Counted from the stretch's first letter, positions 30,217 to 38,126 are shown. The stretch is 64,000 nt of DNA from Pseudomonas schmalbachii (GCF_017589465.1 NZ_JAELYA010000010.1:124001-188000); one strand, 5' to 3'. The notes: generated by a model from the letters alone, not told the origin. Program-made: numbers and translations.

Positions 30217-30414
30217 TCAACCAAGGATGGTACGGGGCAGCCAGAGCATCATCACCAGGCAGAACAGCGCCAGTCCCACGCAGAACCAGAAGAATCGCCG
30301 CTGCCGCTGGCGGAGCTGCGCATTCATGGTGGCGTCGGGCAGGGGCATCCCGCATTGCGGGCAGTCGCGAAGGTCGGTGGGACTGTTGTGCTGGCAGTAC
30401 AGGCAGTGGCGCAT
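30217..30414 (-). CDS. small zinc-ribbon membrane protein
   Basis: Starting at ATG 30414 (MRHCLYCQHNSPTDLRDCPQCG) gives 65 residues. Two CxxC knuckles (C4/C7 and C17/C20) form a zinc ribbon, followed by a charged linker and one transmembrane helix (about 43-60). A perfect FNR/DNR box lies 56 bp upstream, so it should be induced with the denitrification genes. I recall an uncharacterised gene in the same place in PAO1. Function unknown; a membrane-tethered redox or metal adaptor is possible. Confidence 0.75.
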   Translation of the reverse strand: MRHCLYCQHNSPTDLRDCPQCGMPLPDATMNAQLRQRQRRFFWFCVGLALFCLVMMLWLPRTILG

Positions 30415-30469
30415 GATCCGGCTCCCGCGGTAATCGGCACAGCATGCGATTGCCGCCGGGAAATATCCC

Positions 30470-30483
30470 TTGATGGCAATCAA
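30470..30483 (-). promoter_or_regulatory. FNR/DNR box upstream of the zinc-ribbon gene
   Basis: TTGAT-GGCA-ATCAA is a perfect consensus palindrome located between the dnr stop (30497) and the zinc-ribbon start (30414). Its position serves the small gene, not dnr. Confidence 0.85.
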
Positions 30484-30496
30484 GGGATGGCGGGCA

Positions 30497-31180
30497 TCAC
30501 TCGAAGTTCTCCAGGCGGGAGCGGTCGAGGATTTCGATCTCGCGACCGTCGAGGCAGATGATGCACTCGTCGTGCAGCCGGTGGAGGACGCGCGAGAGGG
30601 TTTCCGGCTGGATCGACAGGTGTCCGGCGATCAGTTGCTTGCTCACCGGGATGGCGAAACGCTGCCGGTCCACCGGCAGGCGCGAGGCTTGCGTCAACAG
30701 GTAGCGGACCACGCGATGCGTGGCGTTCTTCAGCGACAGCGTCTCGATCTCGTGGATGCGCTGGTGCAGGCGGATGCACAGCTTGGCCATCAGTGCCAGC
30801 GCCAGCGAAGGCTGGTTCTGCAGCAGGTGCAGATAGGTCCTGTTGGACAGGCGGAAGAGCTGGGTCGGCGCCACTGCCTGGGCGGTGGCGACGTAGTTGG
30901 GGGTGTCCATGAGCGTCATGGCTTCGGCGAAGGTGTTGCGGTCGCCGACCACCTCGAGGATTTTCTCCTGCCCCTCGGGCGTAAGCCGGTAGATCTTCAC
31001 GCAGCCGGAAATCACGAAATAGAACGCGTGGGCCGGCTCGCCCTGGCGGAACACGTAGTCGCCCTTGTGGAGGTTGAGCAGATCGCTGTTGGTGAGCAAG
31101 TCCCGCAGATGGTCGGTGCTCATGGATTCGAAGAGGGGATGGGATAACAACAGTTGCTGGTGGATCAGTTGCGGTTCCAT
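30497..31180 (-). CDS. dnr: Dnr, CRP/FNR-family nitric oxide-responsive regulator
   Basis: The 227-residue protein has an N-terminal cyclic-nucleotide-type sensor domain (LHKGDYVFRQGEPAHAFYFVISG), a dimer helix and a C-terminal helix-turn-helix with QPETLSRVLHRL recognising TTGAT half-sites. It has no FNR-type cysteine cluster, as expected for Dnr, which senses NO through heme. It should activate nirS, nirQ and norC. Confidence 0.95.
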   Translation of the reverse strand: MEPQLIHQQLLLSHPLFESMSTDHLRDLLTNSDLLNLHKGDYVFRQGEPAHAFYFVISGCVKIYRLTPEGQEKILEVVGDRNTFAEAMTLMDTPNYVATAQAVAPTQLFRLSNRTYLHLLQNQPSLALALMAKLCIRLHQRIHEIETLSLKNATHRVVRYLLTQASRLPVDRQRFAIPVSKQLIAGHLSIQPETLSRVLHRLHDECIICLDGREIEILDRSRLENFE

Positions 31181-31239
31181 TGCATTGATTTCGCGGCCCA
31201 GGGCGGCCTTGGACTATGCCTGTGGCAGGTCTGGCCACA

Positions 31240-31253
31240 TTGATTCAGGGCAA
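31240..31253 (-). promoter_or_regulatory. degenerate ANR-like site upstream of dnr
   Basis: TTGAT-TCAG-GGCAA keeps one perfect half-site and three of five bases in the other. It lies 60-73 bp upstream of the dnr start codon, where Anr control of dnr would be expected. Confidence 0.45.
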
Positions 31254-31282
31254 GGCGGGAGGAATGGCCGGATCGGGCGCCG

Positions 31283-31300
31283 TGTAAGCCAAGGCTTACA
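31283..31300 (+). promoter_or_regulatory. GacA upstream activating sequence of rsmY
   Basis: The perfect palindrome TGTAAG-CCAAGG-CTTACA matches the known GacA box TGTAAG-N6-CTTACA. It is embedded in a larger 30-bp palindrome (31277-31306) and ends 58 nt before the RsmY start. Confidence 0.93.
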
Positions 31301-31358
31301 CGGCGCGGTGGCAATCACGCCTATCGACCCCTCATGCCGGCGAGTAATCTCTTTTCCT

Positions 31359-31480
31359 GTCAGGACATTGCGCAGGAAGCGCCAAAGACAAAATGGAAAC
31401 AACGGGATTCCGCCACGGATGGTGGCTAGCAAGGACGTCAGGATATCGGTCTGCAAAGCCCCGCTTCGGCGGGGTTTTTT
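31359..31480 (+). ncRNA. rsmY: RsmY regulatory small RNA
   Basis: This 122-nt RNA sequesters the translational repressor RsmA. It begins GTCAGGACATTGCGCAGGAA, has seven GGA motifs, and ends in the terminator hairpin CCCCGCTTCGGCGGGG followed by six T (31460-31480). A -10-like TAATCT at 31345-31350 and the GacA box upstream support the start. Its place between dnr and a LysR gene is where rsmY lies in P. aeruginosa. Confidence 0.95.
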
Positions 31481-31505
31481 ATTGCCCGCGATTTTTCCGG
31501 GCGAG

Positions 31506-32384
31506 CTAGAGCACATCCGCCAGCAGCGAGCGCAGCAGCTCCACCGTACTGCGCTGGCGCTGGGCGTCGCGGTAGACCAGGCCGACGCTGAGCGGAATGC
31601 GCGGCTCGCTCAGCGGTTTCCACAGCAGGTCCGGATGGCTGTGCAACTGGCGGGCGCGTCCCGGCAGGACGGTGGTGAACTGGCTGTGCGGCAGGCTGTC
31701 GAGGATGCCGCTCATGTGGTTCAGCTCGGCCTGCACTCGCGGGCGCCGGCCGATCGCGGCGAGCTGTTCCTGCCAGATCTGCCGGGCGCGGAATTCCTCG
31801 CCGAGCAGCAGCATCGGCAGGTCGGCGGCCTGGGCCAGCGATACCTTGCGGAACTCGCGCAACGGGTGCTCCGCGGGGATCACCAGTTGCAGCTCGTCGT
31901 TGTACAGCTCCACGCCGTGCAGCGCCGGTTGGCGTGGCGGCAGGAAGCCGATGCCGATGTCCAGTTGGCCGGCGAGCAGACGTTTCTCGATCTCCACCCC
32001 GGACAGTTCGTAGATGCGCACCTGCAGGTGCGGCTGGGTGTTGTGCAGGCGCTCGACGATATGCGGCACCAGGCTGGCGTTCACTGTCTGCAGCACGCCA
32101 ATCGCCAGGGTGCCCGGCGTGTGGCCGCGGAACGCGCGCAAGGCTTCGTGGGCGCGTTCCAGGCCTTCCAGCAGGGGCACGGCGTGGTGGTACAGGGTGT
32201 GCGCCGCCGCGGTCGGCACCAGGCGCTTGCCGCTGCGCTGGAACAACGCCACTTCCAGGTTCTGTTCGAGCTGGCGGATCTGCTGCGAAAGCGCCGGCTG
32301 GGACAATGCCAGGCGTTCGGCGGCGCGACCCACATGGCCTTCCTCATAGACGGCGACGAAATAGCGGAGCTGGCGAAAATCCAT
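31506..32384 (-). CDS. LysR-family transcriptional regulator
   Basis: Starting at ATG 32384 (MDFRQLRYFVAVYEEGHVG) gives 292 residues; a TTG two codons upstream is possible. The winged helix includes LSQPALSQQIRQLE, followed by a full periplasmic-binding-type effector domain. It resembles CynR/CbbR-type regulators. It is divergent from the MOSC gene, and a perfect 15-bp palindrome covers its start codon. Target and inducer unknown. Confidence 0.88.
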   Translation of the reverse strand: MDFRQLRYFVAVYEEGHVGRAAERLALSQPALSQQIRQLEQNLEVALFQRSGKRLVPTAAAHTLYHHAVPLLEGLERAHEALRAFRGHTPGTLAIGVLQTVNASLVPHIVERLHNTQPHLQVRIYELSGVEIEKRLLAGQLDIGIGFLPPRQPALHGVELYNDELQLVIPAEHPLREFRKVSLAQAADLPMLLLGEEFRARQIWQEQLAAIGRRPRVQAELNHMSGILDSLPHSQFTTVLPGRARQLHSHPDLLWKPLSEPRIPLSVGLVYRDAQRQRSTVELLRSLLADVL

Positions 32385-32397
32385 AAGCAATGCTTAT
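32383..32397. promoter_or_regulatory. palindrome over the LysR start codon
   Basis: ATAAGCA-A-TGCTTAT is a perfect 15-bp palindrome at the divergent junction of the LysR and MOSC genes, about 90 bp from the latter. It is a candidate autoregulatory site for the LysR protein. Confidence 0.45.
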
Positions 32398-32484
32398 CAA
32401 CGAAGCTGGAAAATCGAAATGGATGGAAACCTCTCGGTGCCGCTAGTCTAGCGCCTGTCCGCTGTCTGTAGTGGAGTTCGGAAG

Positions 32485-33198
32485 GTGGAGTCGATCGTTA
32501 TCCAGGGCGTTTTCATAGGAAAAGTCGAAGAAGTCTGGGGTGGTTTGCTCAGCGGAATCGACAAGCTGAGGATGGACCAGGAGTGCTGGCTGGGCAGCGA
32601 CGGATTGCCCGGCGACGAACAGGCCGACCTGCGTCATCACGGCGGCCTGGACCGTGCGCTGCACCATTATCCGGCCGAGCACTACCGCCACTGGTGCAAG
32701 CAGTACCCGCAGCAGCGCTGGCAGCAGCCGGCGTTCGGCGAGAACCTGTCGACCTTCGGCATCCGCGAGGCGGATGTCTGCATCGGCGACCTGTTCCGCT
32801 GGGGCGATGCGCTGCTGGAAGTCAGCCAGCCGCGTTCGCCGTGCTACCGCCTGGGCGTGCGCTGGAACCTCGCGGAGCTGCCCCGGCAGGTGCAGGAGCA
32901 GGGGCGCTGCGGCTGGTTCTACCGGGTGCGGCGCAGCGGCATGGTTTCCGCGAACGAGCCGCTGGAGCTGGTACAGCGTCACTACCCCGAACTGAGCGTG
33001 GCGCGCCTGCTCGACTGGTACTTCGGCACGCCGCTGGATCGCACCGGCCTGCGCCTGATGCTGGCCTGCGAAGCGCTCTCGCTGCGCTGGCGCAAGACCG
33101 CTGCCAAGCGCCTGGCCAGCGGCGAAGTGGAAGACTGGACGGCCCGTCTGGCCGGTCCGCAAGAGTTTCTCCGGAACGGCGGAGCGGCCTCCGCCTGA
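32485..33198 (+). CDS. MOSC-domain protein (YiiM-like)
   Basis: The 237-residue protein starts at GTG 32485; a GGAG lies 8 nt upstream and residues VFIGKVEEVWGG immediately match the MOSC N-terminus. Family features are HHGGLDRALHHYP, GENLSTFGI and the conserved Cys in SPCYRLG, a molybdenum-cofactor/sulfur site. YiiM proteins use Moco to reduce N-hydroxylated substrates; the role here is inferred. It is divergent from the LysR gene. Confidence 0.85.
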   Translation: MESIVIQGVFIGKVEEVWGGLLSGIDKLRMDQECWLGSDGLPGDEQADLRHHGGLDRALHHYPAEHYRHWCKQYPQQRWQQPAFGENLSTFGIREADVCIGDLFRWGDALLEVSQPRSPCYRLGVRWNLAELPRQVQEQGRCGWFYRVRRSGMVSANEPLELVQRHYPELSVARLLDWYFGTPLDRTGLRLMLACEALSLRWRKTAAKRLASGEVEDWTARLAGPQEFLRNGGAASA

Positions 33199-33299
33199 CC
33201 TTTCCTCGCGCCCGCCCCCGGATTTCGTCTTGGTCCTGTGGGGCGGCTTTTATTCGGTTCTTCGCTGGCGCTCCCCGCCCACTTCGGCTGAGGACGCGT

Positions 33300-33600
33300 C
33301 TGTAGGAGCGCCCCATGGGCGCGAATCGCGGGCATGGCCCTACTACAGGTATGGCAAGATCGTAGGGTGGAAATCGCGAAGCATTTCCACCTTGTCGTGG
33401 GGCCGGGGCGGTGGACAAGCGGAGCGTTGTCCACCCTACGCCTAGGGGCACCTCGCGACGATGCGGAGACAGTTGCTCCTAAGGTCAGCCGTGGCGCGAG
33501 GTCCTGTGGGAGCGAGCTTTGCTCGCGAACGCCGGCACCACAAAAGCTTCGCGAGCAGAGCTCGCTCACATCTAGCGCAAAGACAGTTGCTCCTGCACTT
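33300..33600. repeat. cluster of REP-like palindromes
   Basis: The gene-free stretch 33199-33688 holds several GTAGGAGCG- and GTAGGGTGG-type palindromes: a short one near 33302-33345, arms CGTAGGGTGG (33361-33370) and CCACCCTACG (33431-33440), and a degenerate copy near 33505-33570 of the GAGCGAGCTCTGCTCGCGAA element found at 38127 and 50133. I see no credible coding region. Confidence 0.75.
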
Positions 33601-33688
33601 TGATGCCGCCTTTCGGGCAGGACGAGCGGAGCTCGTCGCCTCTATCTTCCCCGATAATCCGCGATGAACCTTTTATTCCCGTCGAACG

Positions 33689-33706
33689 CTGTCATTTCCC
33701 GGTAAT
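33689..33706 (+). promoter_or_regulatory. Pho box upstream of phoX
   Basis: CTGTCAT-TTCC-CGGTAAT fits the PhoB box layout of two 7-bp repeats with a 4-bp spacer (7/7 and 5/7 matches to CTGTCAT). A -10-like CATAAC follows at 33715-33720. It lies 64 bp before the phoX start, suggesting phosphate-starvation induction. Confidence 0.65.
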
Positions 33707-33770
33707 CTGCCCTGCATAACCTCCCGCTGCCGATGCCTGGCGTCGGTGCGCGCGGTTCCGAGGAGATGCG

Positions 33771-35729
33771 ATGAGCGACGACTTCCACGAGCGCCTGGCT
33801 GCGCTCGACGACCAGCCGGTCAATCCCACTGCCAACACGCCGCTGGACGAACTGGTGGACCAGCGCCGGCGCAGCCTGCTCAAGGGCGGCCTGGCGTTGT
33901 GCGCGCTCGGCTTCCTCGGCGGCGGCCTGATTTCTCCCCGCGTGCTCAGGGCGGAGCCAGCGGCGCTGCTCGGCTTCAAGGGCGTGGCGGTGCAGCAGGA
34001 CCCGCAGTTCGACCGCGTGGTCGTCGCCGAAGGCTACAGCGCGCGGCCGTTCTTCTCCTGGGGCGACCCGGTGCTCCCTGGCGCGCCGGCCTGGCGTGCG
34101 GACGCATCGGACGACTGGCGCGCCCAGGAACTGCAGGCCGGCGACAACCACGACGGCATGCACTACTTCCCTTTCCCGGACGACCCCAACGACCACGGCC
34201 TGCTGGTGATCAACCACGAATCCATCAACCAGACCCTGCATCCGCGCGGCCTGACCTTTGAGAAGCGCGCCGACGGCAGTCGCGGCCGACCCGAAGGTGA
34301 GGTGCGCAAGGAAATCGCCGCCCACGGCCTCAGCGTGATCGAGGTGCGCAAGGACGGCGCCGGCCAGTGGCGGCGCGTCGCCGGCTCGCCCTACAACCGG
34401 CGCATCACCGGCAGCACGCCGATGCAGCTGAGCGGTCCGCTGGCCGGGCACGAGTCGATGAAGACCACCAGCGACCCGGGCGGCCGGACGGTGCTCGGCA
34501 CCCTCAACAACTGCTCGATGGGCGTTACGCCGTGGGGCACCTACCTGATCTGCGAGGAGAACTGGCACCAGTACTTCGTCAACCGCGACAGGGACGACTA
34601 CGCCGCACGGGTATCCCACAGGCGTTACGGAATTTCCAACCGCGGCTCCAGCAACTACTACGCCTGGGAAGCGGTCGACCCGCGCTTCGACGCCACGCCA
34701 TACCCCGACCAGCCCCACGCCGGACACGTCAACGAGCCGCATCGTTTCGGCTGGGTGGTGGAGGTCGATCCCTTCGACCCGCAGAGCACGCCGAAGAAGC
34801 GCACCGCGGTCGGCCGCTTCTGCCGCGAATGCTCGACCCTGTCCCTCGGCGCCGACAACCGCATGGCCTTCTACTATGGCGACGACACCAAGGGCGAATA
34901 CGTCTACAAGTTCGTTCCCGCAGGCCGCTACCAGCCCGGCGACTCCGCCGCCAACCGCGACCTGCTGGACGAGGGCACGCTGTATGTCGCGCGCTTCGAC
35001 GCCAATGGCGGCGGGCGTTGGCTGCCGCTGGTGTTCGGCGAGAACGGGCTGAACGCTGGCAACGGTTTCGCCAGCCAGGCCGAGGTGCTGCTCAACGCCC
35101 GCGCCGCCGCCGACCTCCTCGGTGCCACGCCGATGGACCGGCCGGAGTGGGTGGCCGTGCATCCCCGGACCCGCGAGGTCTACGTCAGCCTGACCAACAA
35201 CAGCGACCGCGGGCGCAAGGACAACCAGCCGCTGGACGCCGCCAATCCGCGCAAGCGGAATCTGCACGGACAGATCCTGCGCTGGAACGAGGCCGGCGGC
35301 GACCCGACCGCCACCAGCTTCCGCTGGGAAGTGTTCCTGCTGGCGGGGGAGGGCGAGGACTCCGCTGCCGACGAGAACCTGCGCGGCACCATCAACGGCG
35401 ACATCTTCTCCTCGCCGGACAGCCTGTACTTCGACCGCGCCGGCCGCCTGTGGATCGAGACCGACTACGAGGACGGCGAAGCGGAAATGCATGCCATGGG
35501 CTGCAACCAGCTGCTCTGCGCCGATCCGCAGAGCCGCGAGGTGCGCCGCTTCATGGTCGGCCCGCGCGGCTGCGAGATGACCGGCATCACCCAGACGCCG
35601 GACGGCCGGACCATGTGGGTGAACATCCAGCATCCGGGCATCAGCTACCCGGCGAGCGACGGCAAGTCGATCCCGCGCTCGACCACGGTGGTGATCACCA
35701 GGGATGACGGTGGAGTGATCGGCAGCTGA
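33771..35729 (+). CDS. phoX: PhoX-family alkaline phosphatase (DUF839)
   Basis: The 652-residue protein carries a Tat signal with QRRRSLLKGG (residues 31-40) and a hydrophobic stretch, so it should be exported folded to the periplasm. PhoX phosphatases bind Ca2+/Fe and release phosphate from organic esters. Family blocks seen are NHESINQT, LNNCSMGVTPWGTYLICEEN, RFCRECSTL, KGEYVYKFVP and TPDGRTMWVNIQHPG. It stands alone behind a probable Pho box. Confidence 0.9.
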   Translation: MSDDFHERLAALDDQPVNPTANTPLDELVDQRRRSLLKGGLALCALGFLGGGLISPRVLRAEPAALLGFKGVAVQQDPQFDRVVVAEGYSARPFFSWGDPVLPGAPAWRADASDDWRAQELQAGDNHDGMHYFPFPDDPNDHGLLVINHESINQTLHPRGLTFEKRADGSRGRPEGEVRKEIAAHGLSVIEVRKDGAGQWRRVAGSPYNRRITGSTPMQLSGPLAGHESMKTTSDPGGRTVLGTLNNCSMGVTPWGTYLICEENWHQYFVNRDRDDYAARVSHRRYGISNRGSSNYYAWEAVDPRFDATPYPDQPHAGHVNEPHRFGWVVEVDPFDPQSTPKKRTAVGRFCRECSTLSLGADNRMAFYYGDDTKGEYVYKFVPAGRYQPGDSAANRDLLDEGTLYVARFDANGGGRWLPLVFGENGLNAGNGFASQAEVLLNARAAADLLGATPMDRPEWVAVHPRTREVYVSLTNNSDRGRKDNQPLDAANPRKRNLHGQILRWNEAGGDPTATSFRWEVFLLAGEGEDSAADENLRGTINGDIFSSPDSLYFDRAGRLWIETDYEDGEAEMHAMGCNQLLCADPQSREVRRFMVGPRGCEMTGITQTPDGRTMWVNIQHPGISYPASDGKSIPRSTTVVITRDDGGVIGS

Positions 35730-35743
35730 CGAATGCGCTCTTG

Positions 35744-35832
35744 GTAGGAGCCAGCTTGCTGGCGATCCTGGTGTTCGTCCTGCACCGACGTCACCTGCTG
35801 ATACCGATGATCGCCAGCAAGCTGGCTCCTAC
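35744..35832. repeat. REP-like inverted repeat downstream of phoX
   Basis: Perfect 24-bp arms (35744-35767 and 35809-35832, core GAGCCAGCTTGCTGGCGAT) are separated by 41 nt. This is a distinct sequence family within the same GTAGGAGC class. Confidence 0.85.
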
Positions 35833-35921
35833 AGTTCTGGTCCAACCGCATCCACCCCGTAGGATGGGTTGAGCGCAGCGATACCCGTCAAGCGATACCC
35901 ATCAATTATTGGTCCCAGCGC

Positions 35922-36632
35922 TCAGAGCTCCACCTCGCCCCCCGCCAGCGCGCACAGCTCGGTGAAATCGAGGATCTCGGTTTCCCGCCCGTCGGCCTTG
36001 ATCAGGCCGTGCTTCTGCAGGCGGGTGAAGCTGCGCGACACGGTTTCCACCGCCAGCCCCAGGTAGTCGCCGATCTCGTGGCGCGACATGCTCAGGCGGA
36101 AGCGCAGGGCGGAGAAGCCGCGCTCGCGGAAGTGCGCCGAGATGTTGAGCAGGAAGGCGGCGATGCGCGAGTCGGAATTGAGCCGGGACAGCAGCAGCTT
36201 CATCTGCTGATCCTCGCGGATCTTGCGGCTCATCATCAGCATAATCTGGTGCGACAGGCCGGGAATCCGGGTGGACAGTTCCTCCAGTTGATCGAAGGGG
36301 ATTTCGCTGCAGAGGGTGCTTTCCAGTACCTGCGCGGAAACCGGATAGGTGCCTTCGCTTATGCCGGAGAAGCCGAAGATCTCGGTGGAGAAATAGAAGC
36401 CGGTGATCTTCTCCAGGCCCTGCTCGTTGGTGGTGAAGGTCTTTACCGAACCGGAGCGCACCAGGTAGACGTTCTCGAACGGGTCGCCCTGGCGGAACAC
36501 GAACTCGCCCTTGTGCAGCAGATGCCCCGGCTTGATCAGGGCTTCGAGCTGCTCGACCTTGTCGTCGCTGAGTGTGGGCGGCGCGAGGCGGCAGTTCTTG
36601 CAGTACGGTTGCGGTTTGAGCATTTGATTCAT
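35922..36632 (-). CDS. FNR/ANR-family regulator with altered cluster cysteines
   Basis: Starting at ATG 36632 (MNQMLKPQPYCKNCRLAPPT, CAGGGGA upstream) gives 236 residues. It has an FNR-type sensor domain (KGEFVFRQGDPFENVYLVRSG), dimer helix and helix-turn-helix SRHEIGDYLGLAVETVSR, whose E..SR pattern reads TTGAT half-sites. ANR/FNR use four cysteines (C-X2-C-X5-C plus a distal C). Here C11 and C14 are present, the third position is Thr20 and the distal Cys (C108) is one residue early. It may be a second FNR protein with reduced or different oxygen sensing. Confidence 0.88.
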   Translation of the reverse strand: MNQMLKPQPYCKNCRLAPPTLSDDKVEQLEALIKPGHLLHKGEFVFRQGDPFENVYLVRSGSVKTFTTNEQGLEKITGFYFSTEIFGFSGISEGTYPVSAQVLESTLCSEIPFDQLEELSTRIPGLSHQIMLMMSRKIREDQQMKLLLSRLNSDSRIAAFLLNISAHFRERGFSALRFRLSMSRHEIGDYLGLAVETVSRSFTRLQKHGLIKADGRETEILDFTELCALAGGEVEL

Positions 36633-36803
36633 CCATTTCCCCTGAGCGCCGCCTGCCGGGCGCACTGCCAAACCAGCCCACGGGCGACGAAGCCGGATTC
36701 CGGGGCCATTTCCCCTATATGACCATAGCAACTGGTAGGCATCTGTCACTGCGCGCGCCGTCGTCGGCAGGGGCGATGCCGGCAGGATGAAGTTTCAAAT
36801 CAT

Positions 36804-36837
36804 ATTTTTCATGAAAGGCATAAATTGATTTTTCATG
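36804..36837 (+). promoter_or_regulatory. candidate operator for the XRE-cupin regulator
   Basis: The direct repeat ATTTTTCATG occurs at 36804-36813 and 36828-36837 (24 bp apart, helically phased), and the first copy forms the palindrome TTTCATGAAA (36807-36816). The AT-rich island lies just before a small ORF and the XRE regulator. Confidence 0.5.
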
Positions 36838-36845
36838 GGGCCGTC

Positions 36846-36941
36846 ATGTTCCTGCGCTCGACCGAACCCGTAGCCACCTGTTACGCCGCGCCACTGGAAG
36901 CGACCGGCAAGGCGTATTACCGTCTGCGCGACTTCTTTTGA
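36846..36941 (+). CDS. 31-residue small protein upstream of the XRE-cupin regulator
   Basis: The ORF runs from ATG 36846 to TGA 36939-36941 and begins MFLRSTEPVATCYAAPLEAT. Third codon positions are strongly G/C, as in neighbouring real genes. It ends 11 bp before the regulator start, so it may be a leader peptide or a small partner protein. I do not recognise it. It has no membrane segment and one Cys. Confidence 0.5.
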   Translation: MFLRSTEPVATCYAAPLEATGKAYYRLRDFF

Positions 36942-36952
36942 GATGCGATGAC

Positions 36953-37513
36953 ATGAGCGAAGCAAGCACCAGCGAAGATCTCGCCGCCATCGCGGCCCAG
37001 GTGCGCGACCTGCGCAAGCGCAAGGGCGTGACCCTGCAGGCGCTGGCCGACGGCATCGGCCGTTCGGTGGGCTTCGTCTCCCAGGTCGAGCGCGGTTTGT
37101 CGCGCCCGGCGGTGGACGACCTGGTAGCGATCAGCCAGGTGCTCGGGGTTTCCGCCACCTACTTCTTCGGCAGCGGCCAGACCCCGGTCACACCGTGGAT
37201 CACCCGCCCCGACGAGCGCCGCACCCTGACCTACGCCCGCGGCGCGGAAGACAGCCTCGTCTCGCCGCGCCTTGGCGGCGCCTTCTTCATGCTGGAAACC
37301 CGCCTGGAGCCGGGCGCCGACAGTGGCGAGCGCAACCTGGTGGACAGCTCCGAGCAGGGCGGCTACGTGCTGGAGGGCGAGCTGAGCCTGTGGCTGGACG
37401 ACGAGCTCCACGTGCTGCAGGCCGGCGACGGCTTCCAGATCCCCAGCCATATGCGCAGCCGCTACGCCAATCGGGGCAAGACGCGGCTGCGGGTGTTGTG
37501 GATCTACGCCTGA
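36953..37513 (+). CDS. XRE-family regulator with C-terminal cupin domain
   Basis: Starting at ATG 36953 (MSEASTSEDLAAIAAQV) gives 186 residues. The Cro/C1 helix-turn-helix (about 11-66, with TLQALADGIGRSVGFVSQVERG) is followed by a cupin-2 sensor domain (about 105-183; LVDSSEQGGYVLEGELSLWLDDE). Such PuuR-type proteins repress amine or amino-acid catabolism genes and bind the small effector in the cupin. No catabolic target gene lies alongside. It probably regulates itself through the upstream repeats. Confidence 0.87.
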   Translation: MSEASTSEDLAAIAAQVRDLRKRKGVTLQALADGIGRSVGFVSQVERGLSRPAVDDLVAISQVLGVSATYFFGSGQTPVTPWITRPDERRTLTYARGAEDSLVSPRLGGAFFMLETRLEPGADSGERNLVDSSEQGGYVLEGELSLWLDDELHVLQAGDGFQIPSHMRSRYANRGKTRLRVLWIYA

Positions 37514-37521
37514 GGTCCAGT

Positions 37522-37690
37522 TGTTGGGCTTCGCAAGCTCAACCCAACCTACGGCACTGAACCGCGTAGGTTGGCGCTGAACGCAGTGAAGCCCAACATC
37601 AGGTGGGTATGGGATCGTTGGGCTTCGCAAGCTCAGCACCAACCTACGTTCTGGCAGGATGGGTTGAGCGAAGCGCACCGCCCATCCGAT
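37522..37690. repeat. cluster of GTTGGGCTTCGC-type palindromes
   Basis: Several copies of GTTGGGCTTCGCAAGCTCA with matching CCAACCTACG and the reverse forms (GTAGGTTGGCGCTGAACGC) fill the space between the XRE gene and the converging DUF2388 gene. A partial copy lies near 13910-13942. No gene is seen. Confidence 0.75.
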
Positions 37691-37701
37691 GCTCGCAGGT
37701 A

Positions 37702-38040
37702 TCAATACCCGGCGTCCGCCGCGAGGATCGCTCCGGCCAGTTGCATGTCGCTGTTCCGCTGCAGATCGGGATTTTCGCTGCGCAGTCGCTGCAGCGCGGC
37801 TTCCAGATACGGACCGCGAATCTCGCCGTCGCTGGCGATGAAGGCGCTGGCGTCGTCCTGCACCGGGCCGACCAGCTTGTGGTCGCTGCCGCTGGTCAGG
37901 TAGGTCGAGGCGGTGGTGGCGCCGGTGGAGAGGAGGCCGCGCAGGAGGTCGTCGTTGTCGTGGTGGCGGTGATCGGCCAGGGCGGGAGCGAACGGGATGG
38001 CGGCCAGGATGAGGGCGGCGGCTGAGGTACGGATACGCAT
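37702..38040 (-). CDS. DUF2388 periplasmic protein
   Basis: The 112-residue protein has a signal peptide (MRIRTSAAALILAAIPFAPALA) and the DUF2388 core STGATTASTYLTSGSDHKL, then DDASAFIASDGEIRGPYLEAAL. These small secreted proteins are common in Pseudomonas, often as paralogs, and their function is unknown. It is flanked by REP clusters on both sides. Confidence 0.83.
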   Translation of the reverse strand: MRIRTSAAALILAAIPFAPALADHRHHDNDDLLRGLLSTGATTASTYLTSGSDHKLVGPVQDDASAFIASDGEIRGPYLEAALQRLRSENPDLQRNSDMQLAGAILAADAGY

Positions 38041-38126
38041 GGCTACTCCTTGATGTCTGCGTCCCCCTCAGATTGTTGGTCCGTAGGTGAGTTCCGAACG
38101 GCCGAAGCGAAATTTCCTGCGCTTTT

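Noticed and set aside
31214-31516. 100-codon minus-strand ORF between dnr and the LysR gene
   Set aside because: It is antisense to the RsmY RNA and its GacA box, which explain the sequence better.
33230-33667. Short ORFs in the REP cluster upstream of phoX
   Set aside because: They are translations of palindromic repeats with no ribosome-binding sites.
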